DNA of 64,000 bases from Pithys albifrons albifrons (GCF_047495875.1 NC_092459.1:22863795-22927794); one strand, 5' to 3'. Counted from the stretch's first letter, positions 1 through 13,400 are shown. Numbers and translations are program-made. The notes: generated by a model not told the origin, from the letters alone.

Positions 1-3000
1 AGACTGTTTCACAGTTGCTTCTGCACAGCACAGAAACTAAAAATGATTGTCATATTTTAACTACTACATCAGCTTTGGTTTCCATCTTAGCTGAAGAGTC
101 ATCTTCAACTTATTTCACTTATGCAAATACTCACTTGTTCTCATACAACCACAAAGATCCACCCAACACACTCACTTGGAGTGAATTCAAAACTTCAGTC
201 TGTCTGGTCATAGTATCTCCAGATTTTCTGCAGTTTAATTTACTGTAAGAAACACCCTAAGAGCTCATTTAAGGCCACCTGATGTATGTCAGCAATGGGA
301 AGTAACTCTCCCTCCGTTGTTTGCTGGATGGTAACAAAATTCCTTCCAAGAGCTGTAAATATGCAAGAATGGCCAGAGTCTTAGTTCCACCCCCTCAGCA
401 CAGCTGTCTGTAGAGCTGCCCAAAAAGGAAGGAAACATCATCCTGTAAACACTGCACTTCCCTATTGGAGACTCTGGGATTTGTGATTTCCCAAGTCTAT
501 TCCTGCCATGGCAAAGTCCTCTGAGCCTTGCTTAGGTCTAAAATACAGGTTTCATGCAATATTCTTTTATTCAGGCAAAAAACGACAATAGACACATTCA
601 CAAATAATGAAAAATCGCGAAAAGAAATAGTAATTTCCAAGTGGGAAGCACTCAGGTAACTCTGTCCTTATGTTACACTTGCTATTAAGCCTTAAGAAAA
701 AACTACTTTAGGGTAAAAAGGGACAGGGAGGCATTTCCATCAGGTAGAAAAATAAACAAGTCTACAAGTTGATTATCTTCTAGCTAATGCATACAGAGCC
801 ACAGCCTGATTAAAATGCAATATGACTATAAGGAGAATTTCTAAAAAACAAGTCAAGCAACACTTACAGAAATAATTTATTTTCAAAATATCATGGAAAT
901 CAAATTTGGAATTAAATTCTAAATAAAGGCCTGTTTTTAAAGGTATCCTTACCAAATTTTGGAAATTTTTCTTTCTCAATTGTTTTTAAAATTATGTTGA
1001 AATATTCTACATTATTTCTATCACTGCTTCACATACCTTTTTAGTGTGCAGCATGTAAGCTCAAATTCCAACAGACACCAGCAGCACCATCAAGAGCTGA
1101 CCAGAATCTCTGAAATCTCAGTTCCAGAGACATCCCCAAATGTCACTATGGAATGTCACTTGTGGAATGGTACAAATGTCTCTAGGAATGACAGCAGAAG
1201 TCTCTCTTTTGTGTTGGTAATGCATATGAAGTTGTCCTCTTTTGTGGCTATATATACACGACAAGAAACTAAATGACAACAGGACTGGAATTCAATTGCC
1301 CACTTTGTGTAACTCTTGTGATAGTCCCTGGTACACCTTTGGCCTGGGGTAAGCAGTGCTCCACCAAGCAACTTCTGGCACAGTCTGGGAACTAGCACCA
1401 TTTAGGAATAATTCATAGTTGGCAGTGTGGAAGTGCTTCTTTTTTTTTTTTTTTTTTGGAGGGTAAGGATTTGATTTTCAGGATGCAATCTTTTCATAGC
1501 AATTGGCCATACTGCCAGAGAGGCCAGGAGGTACTGAGCCTGGCAACCCTTAAAAGGAGTGATACTGCAACTGTAGGATTGCAAATCCCCTATTCAGACA
1601 TACGGCCTCATGTCTAAAATTACTGTGAGAGCTGATGTGGGAGGGGTACTGAGAAAGGAGAATGGGATGAGCTTGCAAAGATGGGGCAGTTCTGAGATGA
1701 GCCACTTGTGTATGATACTTATTTGTGGAAAACTCATTTCATTTGTTGTGAAAGTTGGAAGGTGTGAGAGCCAAGCAAAACTAAAAGAGACAGGGAACAG
1801 CAGTGGAGAACTAGCTTGTCTTTCTGTGAAGAAGAGATTGCTTATGTGGTGCTGCATGTGGCATAAGAAACAATCTTCAGACCAATGAAAACGCTTCATT
1901 TTCCAGTCATCGTGATAATCTAGATTTTGATTTTCAGGATTTGATTCAAATACTATTGTAAAATAACAGCTATAAGTTCAATTTCTGATTGCTGCAGGCA
2001 GTCATCTCATTAAACTTACAGCCAGTCACTAGTGATCATGTAAAAAACACAACCCAAAATACTACCTTTTTTATACATGCAATCCAGCTGAGGCACAATA
2101 GAAATAAGTATGGGGAATTTGACACTGGTGTGCCCTCACCATATTTTTTATGCATGCTATAGATAGTGACTTCAGTTTTCTAGTGCTATATTTTCACAGC
2201 TTCTAAAAGTATTAAATATTTATTTTAAATTTGGCTTAGCATTTTGAAAACTATTTTATACTAATTTGTTCTATAAACACCTGAAATATTTTTTTTTGAA
2301 AACCCTTCTTACATTTCCAGCATTTGGAAGTAATTTGTTTCTAAAAAAATGAATGTCTCTAACAGAAAGAGCTGGATTACTGCCCAGTCCACTTCAGAAC
2401 TGGATGATTCTGACTCTTAGCCATTTAAAGTGTCAAGTTAAACAAGACACAGTTGGGATGATAAAAGGAGGTCTGTATAAAGACTATTTCTCTGGCCATG
2501 TGGACTTACAACTATCAAACAATGACCAGGAAAATAGTGAAAGAGAGAAAAAAAATTAATATGAGTGCCAGGCAAAACATTAAGGATTAAGTGAATGCAG
2601 GAGCATGGTATCTGTTCACATCATTCTCTCCTCTTGCCAATGAGCTGCCAGCAGGATATTTACTCTGCTTGAGCACTGACAGAGGCAAATAATAGCAAAA
2701 AAGCATTACAAAGGAGAACAAAGCAGAGAGGAGATAGACACTAACAGTCTGTATGGAATATTACCCTCAAAAGTACCTATAATCTGCTGATTTTGTGCCT
2801 AAATTATATTCTGTGCTATTTTGTGTGAGCCTTGTTTAAAAGCACCAAGTTGCAAGCCTCTTATTAGCTGGAAAAATGTGAAATAAGACAGAATTGTCTT
2901 CTCATATTCTACTAATTCCTTTATGTTTTACAAACTATAGTTCCTGATATGACAATAAAGATGCAGCAGAACAGAATCTGATGAAAACCAGAGAATCATT

Positions 3001-4036
3001 TAAAGTAAATTGTCTGAATCTGTTTATTTTTGCATAGGAAGAAAGGCACCCACAAGAGGAGAAAGATGCACAGAAATTAAAGCAACACTAGGATGTACTT
3101 TAGGTACTGATCAACCAAATCAATATGGCCTTAATGGTGCTAGATTTAATGAATTAGAAAATGAACCATGAAGCTTAAATTGCAATGTACCACTGACACT
3201 GAAGATTGAAATGTGCAAAGATGCTGCTTACAGATGGGGAATTCAGAGATTAAAGCATTTAAGGTATGATTAGGAAAGCTACAATAAAACAGCATTCCAA
3301 GAAAAAAACAGAATGCAAGGAGGACACAAGCACACAAAAAGAGCAAGGAATATATGGACCAAATAATTTTTTTATAAATCCACAGCTTCAGTACTATTTG
3401 TACAGAAGTGATCTTTGGTTTTTAAAAGCCACTTTGGTTTTAAAACCACTTCAGATTTTATCTCCATTGTTGATGCAATGATTTCTCCATTCATACTCCA
3501 TTTAGACCTACAGTGATAAGTATGTATGAATTTGAGGAGATATAAAGAAAGATGTGTAGATTTGCATGTGAAAATCAATGTTTAAAAATGTTTTATAAGA
3601 CAGTTGAGGCTTGATTGTAAGCCAAAGGGAAGTTGTGTCTACTGTTCCAAGTCACCTATAGTGAAGTAATTTGAAGATGACAATAATCTATACCTGATGA
3701 AGGATCTCTTTGTCTGATTACTATCCTGAAATGGACTTAGACTTGAGGTTTGTTGGTTCAGTAACTAGGGCTGAAGGCTTCTGAAATTCAATCATCATAT
3801 TAGAGGCTGCTAGAACAATGTAGATTTCTATTATTTCTTAAACCTTTATAATACAGAAAGTTTCATTTAAAATAAAAACCAAAACCCGCAAAACCATACA
3901 TTAAGGCTACCAATTGGTATATGCATGTAAAAAATTTGTGCCTCAGGAACTCTCACTGCTATTTCAGTATACAGTAACAAATATATTCCTCTTCCCATCC
4001 TAAAATGTTCAAATAATAAGTATCTTGAAAAAAAGT

Positions 4037-4673
4037 TGTTATGGGTTTAGCCAAGTAGGCCATGAAGTTAGGCTTTAAAGTTCAGATTAGGCCTGAAACT
4101 GTCAGATGACTTGAGCTGGGCTGAGCTAGCTAACAGCTGACTTCTTCTAGCCAATAATATTGTATTCCATACCATACTACATCATCTCAAAGGGTGTAAA
4201 ATCCAGTGTGTGGGAGTGGCTTGGTCAGTTCTGCCATGGCTGAGGTACAAGCCGGACGTGATCCAGCTTTTTGTCTTGGAGCAGGCCTTGCTTCTGTCCC
4301 TGCTGCCTCTGTTTGCATTTTGTTTGCATTCAGGAAAGTAGAAACATTTTTCTTGTTACCCTTTCTGTTTCTTGCTAGGAGTCTTTTAGAGTGCTTATGA
4401 ATCTAGAGTAATGGGCTTTGTATTAACTGGGGAGTGGGAAGTTATCTTTTGTTACACATAACTTTGTGTGTGTGTTATATTGTAGCTTTCTCTTAATTTT
4501 CTCTTTTCTGTATAAATATATGTAGTTAGTTTCAGCATAAACCTGGTTTGAAGTGTTTCTTTCCCTCTCTCCCTCTTCTTTTTCCCTTGGCTGGTTGGGG
4601 AGGGGGGGGGGCGGGGAAGAACCCTTTCACTCTGTCTTGAACAGTTGGCGTTTTGCCAGCTCAACCCAGGACA
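4037..4673 (+). mobile_element. 5' LTR of an endogenous retrovirus-like element
   Basis: The block starts TGTTATGGGTTTAGC and ends GCTCAACCCAGGACA, imperfect inverted termini with the canonical TG...CA ends (12 of 15 match after reverse complementing). A TATA-like TATAAATA lies near 4511. A poly-G tract of about 24 bases (4595-4618) and a pyrimidine-rich stretch just before it fill the 3' part. A primer-binding site lies six bases downstream, which fixes the right border and the + orientation. No second copy of the LTR was seen to the right, so the element is incomplete. The borders are inferred from termini and primer site, not from a consensus alignment. Confidence 0.75.
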
Positions 4674-4679
4674 GATAAA

Positions 4680-4697
4680 TGGTGCATTGGCCGGGAA
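4680..4697 (+). promoter_or_regulatory. Retroviral primer-binding site, tRNA-Gly type
   Basis: TGGTGCATTGGCCGGGAA is the exact reverse complement of the 3' end of vertebrate tRNA-Gly (acceptor stem and CCA tail). It lies six bases after the LTR end, the expected place for minus-strand priming. This is direct support for calling the preceding block a 5' LTR. Confidence 0.85.
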
Positions 4698-4804
4698 ACG
4701 AAGGACACTGGCAAGTGTCCCAGAAAGTTGGCAGGGCACCCGGGAGCATTGTTATAGAAACATTCCTTGATATCTGCATTGCTTGGGTACATCTAATATA
4801 AACA

Positions 4805-5029
4805 ATGTTCTCTTGCTACTGGATCCTCGTTTTATTCCTTATACTGACTGTTTCTGTGAGTTCAGACAGCTCAACTCGTACCTGCTGTGAATGCAGCCAC
4901 TGCAAGGAGAAGCCTTACAGCCAAAGCAAACTGTCTTTCTCTCCTGCCTCACCTCAACAGAGAGCAAACCCCAAGTGTGAGTCACATGGTGACTGTCGTC
5001 CTTCCTGTGTAACCAGGGGAAAGGCATGA
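4805..5029 (+). other. 74-codon open frame in the LTR element, signal-peptide-like start
   Basis: The frame opens Met-Phe-Ser-Cys-Tyr-Trp, runs through a hydrophobic Leu/Val/Ile stretch of about 13 residues ending Val-Ser-Ser, then becomes polar with seven cysteines, including Cys-Cys-Glu-Cys and His-Cys. A hydrophobic leader followed by a Cys-rich stretch would fit the start of a secreted or envelope-type protein, but the frame is short and I recognise no family. It begins about 107 bp after the primer site. It may be chance. Confidence 0.25.
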
Positions 5030-5486
5030 GGAGGTGGGACAGTGCATCTACTTCTGTGCTTGAAGTCCAGGTATGGAAATCAAAACATAAGAAAGCTGGA
5101 TATAAAGCTGTCCACATGTTGAAGCAGAGATCGCAGAACAGAGCCAAGAACAGCAATTAAGCCGCCCTGCCTCCAGCTGAGAGGAGGAGGAGAACGACCA
5201 AGTCTACTGGACATTGCTGAACCAGAAAACTAGTCAAGACTGTACCTCCACACTGACTTGTAGATGACAGCCAGTGCCCCTCTGAGGGTGGCTGGACCGA
5301 TTAAAAAAAATTAATTGAAGCATAGAGAGGCCCATGTGGGCTGTTGGTGCGTGGCAGGACACTGCTGCTTGAGTAGAATCTGTAGAGATTCATCATGTGG
5401 ATGCTCATGTGCCCAAAGGCTGAGCTAGTGAAGGAACATCACACCTGGACTAGCATAAGGGAGAGTTGTTCCTGGCTCAATGGGCC

Positions 5487-5575
5487 CATGATGCCTCAGG
5501 CCACCTGTAGGTGGACGAGGCCGAGGGGTGGATTTAACCATGGACATTATTTCCCAGGTTATCCGCTATTGTGAA
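5487..5575 (+). pseudogene. Possible pol integrase zinc-finger (HHCC) remnant
   Basis: In the + strand, His codons at 5487-5489 and 5502-5504 are spaced as His-x4-His. About 20 codons later Thr-Met-Asp-Ile-Ile-Ser-Gln-Val-Ile-Arg-Tyr-Cys-Glu-Thr follows, with the Cys at the place of the first zinc-binding Cys. The second Cys is replaced by Pro. A stop codon lies at 5508-5510, and the two halves are in different frames, so it is not functional. Assignment rests on spacing and general resemblance and is weak. Confidence 0.35.
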
Positions 5576-5655
5576 ACCCCTAAGAAGGGGATAGTGACCC
5601 CAGTGTGGGGACGGAAACCCCTGAGAAGGGGATGGAGACCCCAGTGTGGGGATGG
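5574..5655 (+). repeat. Tandem duplication, two 41-bp copies
   Basis: Copies at 5574-5614 and 5615-5655 match at 37 of 41 bases. Each contains a CCCCT...AGGGG palindromic core and a GACCCCAGTGTGGGG motif. It lies just after the integrase-like remnant in the LTR element. Confidence 0.85.
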
Positions 5656-5895
5656 TTAATGAGGTCCTTCGAGGCAGATGTCTTGTCATCAAGAATCAAC
5701 ACCAGCATCAGTTCAGCATTACTCCTTTGCCTTTCGGTTGAAGTCACAGTTCCAAGTTTAGGCCTGGTTCACAGTTTCGGGCTGCCTTATTGTTGGACAT
5801 CATGGGATACCAGTACCGGCTTTGTTTGGGTCTTTCTCATCTGGTGCATACTACGCACATTCTGCAAAAAGCAGCAGAAAGTAATAAAAATATAG

Positions 5896-5981
5896 TTGCT
5901 ACTTTCTCTATACTGATCTGAGAAAAGAGCAAAAATTGGGTTGCTAAATCTCTTGTACTGATCTGAGAAAAGAGGATTGGT
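5896..5981 (+). repeat. Tandem near-repeat with shared ACTGATCTGAGAAAAGAG core
   Basis: Two adjacent units (about 5896-5940 and 5941-5981) share TTGCTA at the start and the identical 18-base core TACTGATCTGAGAAAAGA, with divergent ends. This is a second small duplication in the right part of the LTR element. Confidence 0.75.
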
Positions 5982-8900
5982 GCTGCCAGTTCATTTGCTT
6001 GCTGCCTTATTTTGCTGATAATACGGGCAACAATGCAAAACCAGTACTTAAAAAAAGATTTAAAAAATAAAGAAAAAAAAAGAAGAAAGAAATTCCTGGA
6101 AAGCATCTGTCAGATTTTGACATAAATGTCTATGTTTTTATTTTCTTCCCATATGTAGGTCTGATTTATTAATTTGTGTGGTATGTTTCTTCACTTACAA
6201 AAGTAACTAGATGACTGCTCATAGCGGCAATATTATTTGATAAAATGGAAGCATGTTGCTAGTTCCCAAAGCAGACATTCTCTTTTTAAGTGTTCTTCAC
6301 AGAAAGAAAATGTGTGCCTTGTAGCCTGGTACTATTTCACAATGCACTTGCCATTTTCCCCCTAACCTACCTGCTTTCAAACAGAGTCTTTCACCTGTCT
6401 TGTTAGCTTTCAATCTTAAACAATTCTTCTCTTTGTCTTTCCTAATATCATGCACTTCTTCATCTCAAACATCTTCTTTTCTAATTGTTAGCTTTAGCTA
6501 AGTGCTATGTCATTTCCATGAGGAGGGGGAAATAAAAGGAAACAGAAACAAAAAAGCAAACTGATGGTGTCTAAAGAATTTCATGTTACTGCCAACAGCT
6601 CTTTTAGTTTGCTGACAAGTAATTCAAAAATACTGTTTACACTTTTGAACCCAGAAAATACCTAGTAAGTGCCTAGGATAAATTAGTTCCTACAGAAATC
6701 CAAAAGTAGAAATCTCTAGGAAGACCTTTATTTAAAAGGACAGGTATGTTGTAATAGATAGTCTCTTGCTTTACCTAAAATTATGTGTATTCTCATACTC
6801 TGATCCCAAACTTTTTCTTTTCCATGTTTTAGAATATTACACAGATTTCCACTTACACATTATGCTAGCTATTCTGTTTTTCACAGTGGAAATCTAAAAT
6901 TTGAAACATTTAATTTCTACACATTAGAACAACTGCCCTTAACACAAGCATTATGGTATTGCAAACTATTCATTTAAGCAGGAAAACCTAGGACCCACAG
7001 GCAAATATAACCACAATCCTGCCAATGGGTGCTTTCCAGCTTGAAGAAATTCTGTTTCATAATTCCATTTGTTTCCTGCCATTTAGCCAACTTTCCACTT
7101 ATTACATGCCTCCACGCCTTAATAGTAACTTCCAGTGCGGAACACTGTAAATTGTTTTCTGAAAAGTCAAAGCGTATGATGGCTACTCTATACCCTTTGT
7201 CTTCTTTGGCAGTGACTACCTCAAAGAATTCCAGCAAAATACTGAAGCATGACCAGCCCTTTCTGAATTCTCTACAGCTATTCTCAGTCAAGCTGTGTTT
7301 TCTAATGTTTCCCTATCTGAACCCTGAAATTAGTTTCTGGGGATCTCTGTAAAGTCTTCTGCAGCTGCCTGGTATACATCTGCAAACAGCAGAGAAAAAA
7401 AAACTTGCAAGGTTTGCTGAAGCCTTTATATTTCTATGCTTTCCTCAAAATAGGAATGCAAAAATATTAATATTTTTTTCAATATCCCCAAATATATGCA
7501 TTCTTCATATCGCAAGTCTTTCCTACCTTCACATTGTGCTACATAATGTCTTCAGAGTGCCAGACTGTGCAGGGCAAAAGGAACGGAGGGTTACAGGGCT
7601 CAGAGAATTTGATTGGGTGTGTATGTATTTTGATCACTTGCCCACTCATATTTCTTAGCTTTATTAATCTCAAAATTACATTTTATACAAAACTTAAAAT
7701 CTACTCAGTTTTTAAATTTCAATTTCAAAAATAAATACAATACCTCCCTATTAGTTTAAAAAAAATTGTCTTTAAGACAGTGTTGAAATTTTCACTGAAC
7801 TATCATAACTATTTTTTGCTCTGTTAAAATTTATTTCAGGTGTAAATAATTTACTTGCCAGTCAGTGGGTATCCCAACACACTGCTGAAAATGAAACAAA
7901 ATACTAGCGGTATTTAATGTATTATTGAAGCAAGAACTTTGGCAGCCCATTACCTACAATTCCATTTTGGCAATTACTATATAACTCCCCAAACCTAGTA
8001 ATTTTTGATTTGTGTAGCAACAGACAAATATGACTGAACTGCTGTCCTCAGACGGAAAGTTCATACTCACTGAGAAATACTCTCATATGAGAAATTCCTA
8101 GCTCAACTCTAGCAAAATGAGTACATGCAAGGCTTCACACTTTTTCATGGTTGCCTATCTATCTTCTCTGCCTTAAAACAGAAGTGTCAATTCATTCTAC
8201 TGCGCTATAATTCTGGATGATTGACAGGGAATTAAGAAAGAGAGCACTGCTTACAAATAAAGAATGCTAAGGTGTCATTTTCTTTTCTTTGCTGATACCA
8301 TCCTGAACATTCAATTTTAGATTACTGAGTTAGACAGGAGTTGAAATATGTAGACATATAAGCAAATTTTATTAATGGTCACTAGGAAGAAGTTGCTGAA
8401 CTACCAATGATGAACATAATGCGCAGGAGTCAGTGGTAGATAAAGCTGGGAGACAGGAGAGAAGATTTTAAATCTTTATTCAAGGTCTGTGAAGACATTT
8501 TGTTCTCTTTTACAGGGAGAAAGTGAAGGAAATCTCCTCTTTCAAGGAGAAAGTGTTGGTTAAGCATAGACTGCAGATAGATAAAAAGCAGTCCCCATTT
8601 TTGATCCCCTAAAATGGTGACCACTTATATTTCAGCACATAAATAAATGGGCATACCTGAAATAATAATGCTTTGAGTTAATCCTTGCTTTTTTTCTTCT
8701 GTTTTAAAGCCTTTCTTTTGTTACCCAGCATGCTGTGGATTTTTGGATTGCTGCTTCCTGCTTAGAAAATCAGAGAACCAAGAGATTTTAGCTTTACTGT
8801 TTACTTTTTACGTATATCAAGTCCTCATTGTTTTCTTCTAATACAGCATTTTGCAACAAAGCTCACTGAGTTTAAAGTCTCCCTTAATTTTGTGACCCTG

Positions 8901-9899
8901 TCCAAACAACTATCCAAAATATCACTGCACAGTCATGGTTTTGGATTAAATTTATGAAAAAGGGGGAATTTCAACATAATTTCAATATAAATCCAAAAGT
9001 AACACGCTGGTTTTAGATTTGTATCCCTATGGAAACTAACTCCAAACAAGAAATTGAGACATAAAGCTCATGAAAACTACACCAAAGAGTTGTGCTTGAG
9101 TTTTTACAACATAGAGTTTCATAAAATTGTACTTCAAAAATTGTCTTGTTCTTTCATTTTAAATCAAGAGATTAAACTGTGACTATACACATGTTTTTAT
9201 GTAAAAGCTAGTAAATCATCACTTTAAAAGTAATTATATATATATGTAACTACTATACACATGCATTTGCTTATTCCCATTCAGCCTTTCACCATTGCTA
9301 ACCATACCTTCATGCCATTCTACCATTATTCTATTTTATCACTTCTCTGTTCTACTCAGCTACTCTAATTTGCATGGCTTCTAGATGTAACTACCAGCCA
9401 TTCACTGGGATAAGCCAGCATGAGCCCTTGTCCTTGTAGGTATCTACAAAACATGCCACAGAAATCAAAGGTGAAAGAATGGACTGCAGGATACAAATGC
9501 TAAGAGAATTTTCTTGTACAGAAACATTCTTGATTCTGTATTTATCTGGAAATTCACCATTATGGGTATATTCTTTTACGTCAGTCACAGAAATAGAGAT
9601 GTAACACTTAAGAGGAGAATTGGCAGCGAAAACAGTCTGGCACCTGTCAAGAGATGTTTACGTGCTGCCAAGATACTGACACAATTGCAGGCTGATTTCT
9701 TGAGCTTTTTTTGACAGACAGAGTTACCAGTGCAGAACTGTTATGGCTTTGTGTACACCCAAACACCAGGTAATGCTTTTTGCATTTAACTGAGTAGGAA
9801 TATGTTGCTTCTGCAGTACAAAGGCTCCAGCTGAGCTCCCAGATCAAAGCACATGTGACCCACCAACTCCTAGCACCCACTCCACTACCTGCCATTAAG

Positions 9900-10430
9900 A
9901 GTCATCCTCAAAACTCAAGATGCTTGCTAGTCCCTCCTCTAAAGATTCAACTGCCTTAAGCAGCAGCAAGGTCAGACTACTTCATAAAAGAAGGCAAGCA
10001 AGGAGCCAAAAGTCAGAGCCAGGCAGGCAGTGGTGGAAACGGCACCAAAAAAAAAACCCAAACAGAAAAACAAAAAAACCCCCAAGAAGCTGAGTCAGAG
10101 ATTCAAGATCAGAATCAGGTCTGGAGACAGTATCCAGGATCACACACAGATCAGCCAGGTCTGAGGATAATCCAGTAAGTCAAGCCCTCAGGTGAGGATG
10201 AGAGTGAGATTCAAGAAGTACAAGACTAGGAACAAGTGCAATTGCAATGCTGCTGTAGAGTAGCTCAGGCAGAGGCCAAGCACAAGAGCTTCAGGTTTAA
10301 AGCCACGACCAAGTGAAGGAGAGGGAGCCCCGACTGCAGCTCCTTAGCAGCAAGGAACTCCTGGTCTAGGGATCTCAGCAACAAGCTGGCCTATAACCAG
10401 CATCTGAAAGGGGTCATGACAGCTTGTCAC
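9900..10430. repeat. Candidate degenerate repeat block, GC-richer than the surrounding intron
   Basis: The block has an A/C-rich simple stretch (10046-10085) followed by loosely recurring CAGA(T/G)TCA and CAGATCAGCCAGGTCTG-type words. Base composition differs from the AT-rich intron around it. I could not name a family. An old retroposed sequence is plausible, but unique intron sequence is not excluded. Confidence 0.25.
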
Positions 10431-13400
10431 TTTAAGCAAGCTCAGCCTTAAAGAGCAAATCCTCCATTTGAAAAAAAAGGACAAGATGCATAGCTGCATT
10501 GAAGAGCTGCTTTTGGGTGGAAAATTCATCTCACCTAAGGCTCTGCATGTAAGCTCATATGAATCATGGAGGAGGGAATTTTAAACACAATTCTTTTTCA
10601 ATTGCTTAACTTAGGCTCTACCATTTTAGGCTGCTGGCTGTTGTTAACCCTATTCCTATAACATAATGACCCTTGTGAATTAACTTCAGCATTTATGTTT
10701 AGACTCCTCTCCTGGTTCTGGTACTTCAAACTTAGCCATACCAACACTGAGTGCCTTTGCGTGAACTGAGATCTTACTACATAAGTAAACTGGCTGCATA
10801 AATATGTGCAGGTTGGTTAGTCTCTTCAGCATACACCAAGGGGCTACAATCAATCTGGTTAAGTGATGTAGGGAAGAGGTTAGCAGTCGTCAGCCATTCT
10901 TATTTGGATTTAAATTTGTCTAATCTTTAAAATTCAAGGGTCTTAAAGACAATAAAAATATTAAATATTTTAAGCTGTCTACAGGGAGATAGATTATAAT
11001 TTTTGTAATGAAAACCTGTACTCACAAAGTTGGATTTTGCAGTCAGAACCTTGAAAGTTTAATCAGAGGCTTGTTAAACTCTGAAGTGGGGATTTTATTT
11101 CAAAATTCCTGTTTTCTGGAAAATGAAAGAACTAGTAAGAAGTGGTTTCATTTGACATGTAATCAAATCTCATGCATCTCATTGTATCCAATAAGGAGGC
11201 AATGATTATGTAAGGTGGTAAAAATACTTGATCCTTTTAAGCCATTAGAGTGTTATGCTTGTTTTCTTTGTTAGTATTTGATCCTAGTAGTGTAGGGGTC
11301 AGTTCATACTAATGAATTATTATAGGTAGCAATTTGAATTTTATCAAATTCCATGGGATCACCATGTGATTGTTTCATTTACTGAGGTATCACAGCCAGC
11401 CAAAAACTCTTCTTTGCCTATTAGTGTGTTCTTTCTCATATTTTGATATGTGCTATGAAGACAGGGAAACCTATTTCTGGCAACTACACAAGCTTTACAG
11501 GAAAAGAGTTCTGTAACCCTTCCATTAAAAACTTTCCCTTTCTTACCCATTCTGTACACACAACAGGAGTCAAATATCAGGGAAACTCAAATCTCCTTAG
11601 ATCAATGGTTTACCTTACCAGGGCCTCTCCAGAACAGAAGTTTCCTGACCCATCTTTTTACCCTCCTTGGAGGTCTGTAACAATTCTCTATAAATGTTTT
11701 ACTACTTCTTTTAGCTACACTTTGTGTTTGTCACATTAGCTAGCTCACAGATGTAATTTTACTCAAAATACCATAACCTCTAACTGGATCTCCGCATCAC
11801 TTCCCATCTTCTGAATTTACCTCTTTTGTAAATTGTATAGTCTGGTATATTAAACCATTTAACCATGAGCCAGCCATGTTTCTACTTTGAATGTTTACTG
11901 ATTTGTTCTGAAGCATCACTTCATGTTCCTCAGATTTTTACACAGATTCTCTTCATAAAAGAAAATGAGCTTTCTTTTTCCAGGCAATGCTTTCTATCTG
12001 TATTATACACTTTAGCAACTTAAAAAATTACTTAAGCTTTAAAAGTTGGCTAATCTCTCTCCCATCTTTCCCTACCTATCCTTTTGCTAAAACAACACAT
12101 ATAAAACTGAATAATAAATTTTCAAGACTATTGCCCTGCTAATTTCTTATACAGATATGGCCTGTCAGTTCTAGATGACTTTGGATCAGCCCCAAACAAA
12201 AGAAAATATTCTGGGTTGTATAATCCTGCATGGAACAATGTGATCTGTATAAAACACCACTTACTGAATCACCAGCACCTCCTTCCACTCCTAGGAGATC
12301 TCCCATCGAAGCAATGCCTGAATTAGTGCAGAGTGATTTGTGGCTTTCCAGCCATCATTCATTAATTCTTAGGAAATACAATATACAATACAATAGTACT
12401 CAGCCTGAGGTCGTATTCCACAATGTCGTAAGAAGAGTGTAATTTATTTGATGAATGTTCTTTAAACTTGTTTTCAAACAATAACTGTAGCCTATTATTT
12501 CTATAACCCCCCAAACACATTTCACTCTTGTTGAAATATTGTGTCGGTCACACAGACTCATAAAGCGGGAAGGGTAAGGAATTGTGTCTGTGAAGAGTTT
12601 GGTCTATGTAACAGCAGCTAAGTTGAAGACAAGCAGTTTTACTCCAATGCTTTGCCATTTCTGTATCTTTGGTAGAAAGGAAAGCAAGGGCAAGCCTGAC
12701 AGCAAGGGCTAAAACTGACCTGGGTACTCAGATCCATTTGCTTTGGCACTTCACCACACAGCTGACCTGTAAAAGTTGCCCTGTTTTAGAAGGGGTATTG
12801 CTTAACTATAATTCACTGAGTAGCTGCCTTGTTTCTTTGACCAGAGACAAGAGAGGATGTTTTGAGGTGCAGGTTTTGTTTAAGGATCCAAGAGCCTGGA
12901 GACCTACCTTTACAGTGAACCAAGGAGCTGCTTACACAAAGCCAGTCAGAGAGACTGTGTAATGCCTGCTTCATCAAGGACTTTTGGCAAAATCTATGAC
13001 AAGTTCAGCTCAGCCAAAACCACCGCACCTTTAGACATGCACTTTAGGAGAACTTGAGCACAGAGGGAAGTTTTCTGGTGGGTCTCAGACACCCCCGGTT
13101 TCCCAGAAACCTGAGAAAGTTGCAGTTTTCTTTTAGGTCTTCTGCTTCTTTGAATTTACATGTTAATTATCCTAAGCTGTACATATGGTACCTAAGAGCT
13201 TTTTTCCCCTTAAAGTCTTACACAGTAAATAAAAAAGGAGCAAGAGGTAAACATGAGAAAAGAATCACAACAAATACTGGGGTTAACAAAGCATAGCCAT
13301 TGTTCAGTATTTAGTAGGCACTATGACAGCAATTATTTTAAGGAAGGATCTGAAAAACAATGATTCAAGTACATTTATGGTCAACTCTTCCCATGCTCAG

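Larger units (their letters stand above)
4698..6090 (+). mobile_element. Degenerate internal region of the LTR element
   Basis: About 1.4 kb follows the primer site, far shorter than a full gag-pol interior, so large deletions are likely. It has no long open frame. It contains a 74-codon frame, an integrase-like zinc-finger remnant, and two tandem duplications. The right end is drawn at the A-rich tract 6048-6090, where recognisable element sequence stops; the true border is uncertain and no 3' LTR was identified. Which ERV class it belongs to cannot be fixed without a library search. Confidence 0.5.

Noticed and set aside
5605..5895. 96-codon frame ending in a hydrophobic stretch plus basic tail, considered as an envelope transmembrane remnant
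   Set aside because: The resemblance is only a hydrophobic segment followed by Lys-Lys. The frame starts inside the tandem duplication, and there is no disulfide or fusion-type motif.
6974..7352. Overlapping 105- and 107-codon frames on both strands
   Set aside because: Mirror-image open frames over the same bases without a known motif. Neither shows exon-type borders.
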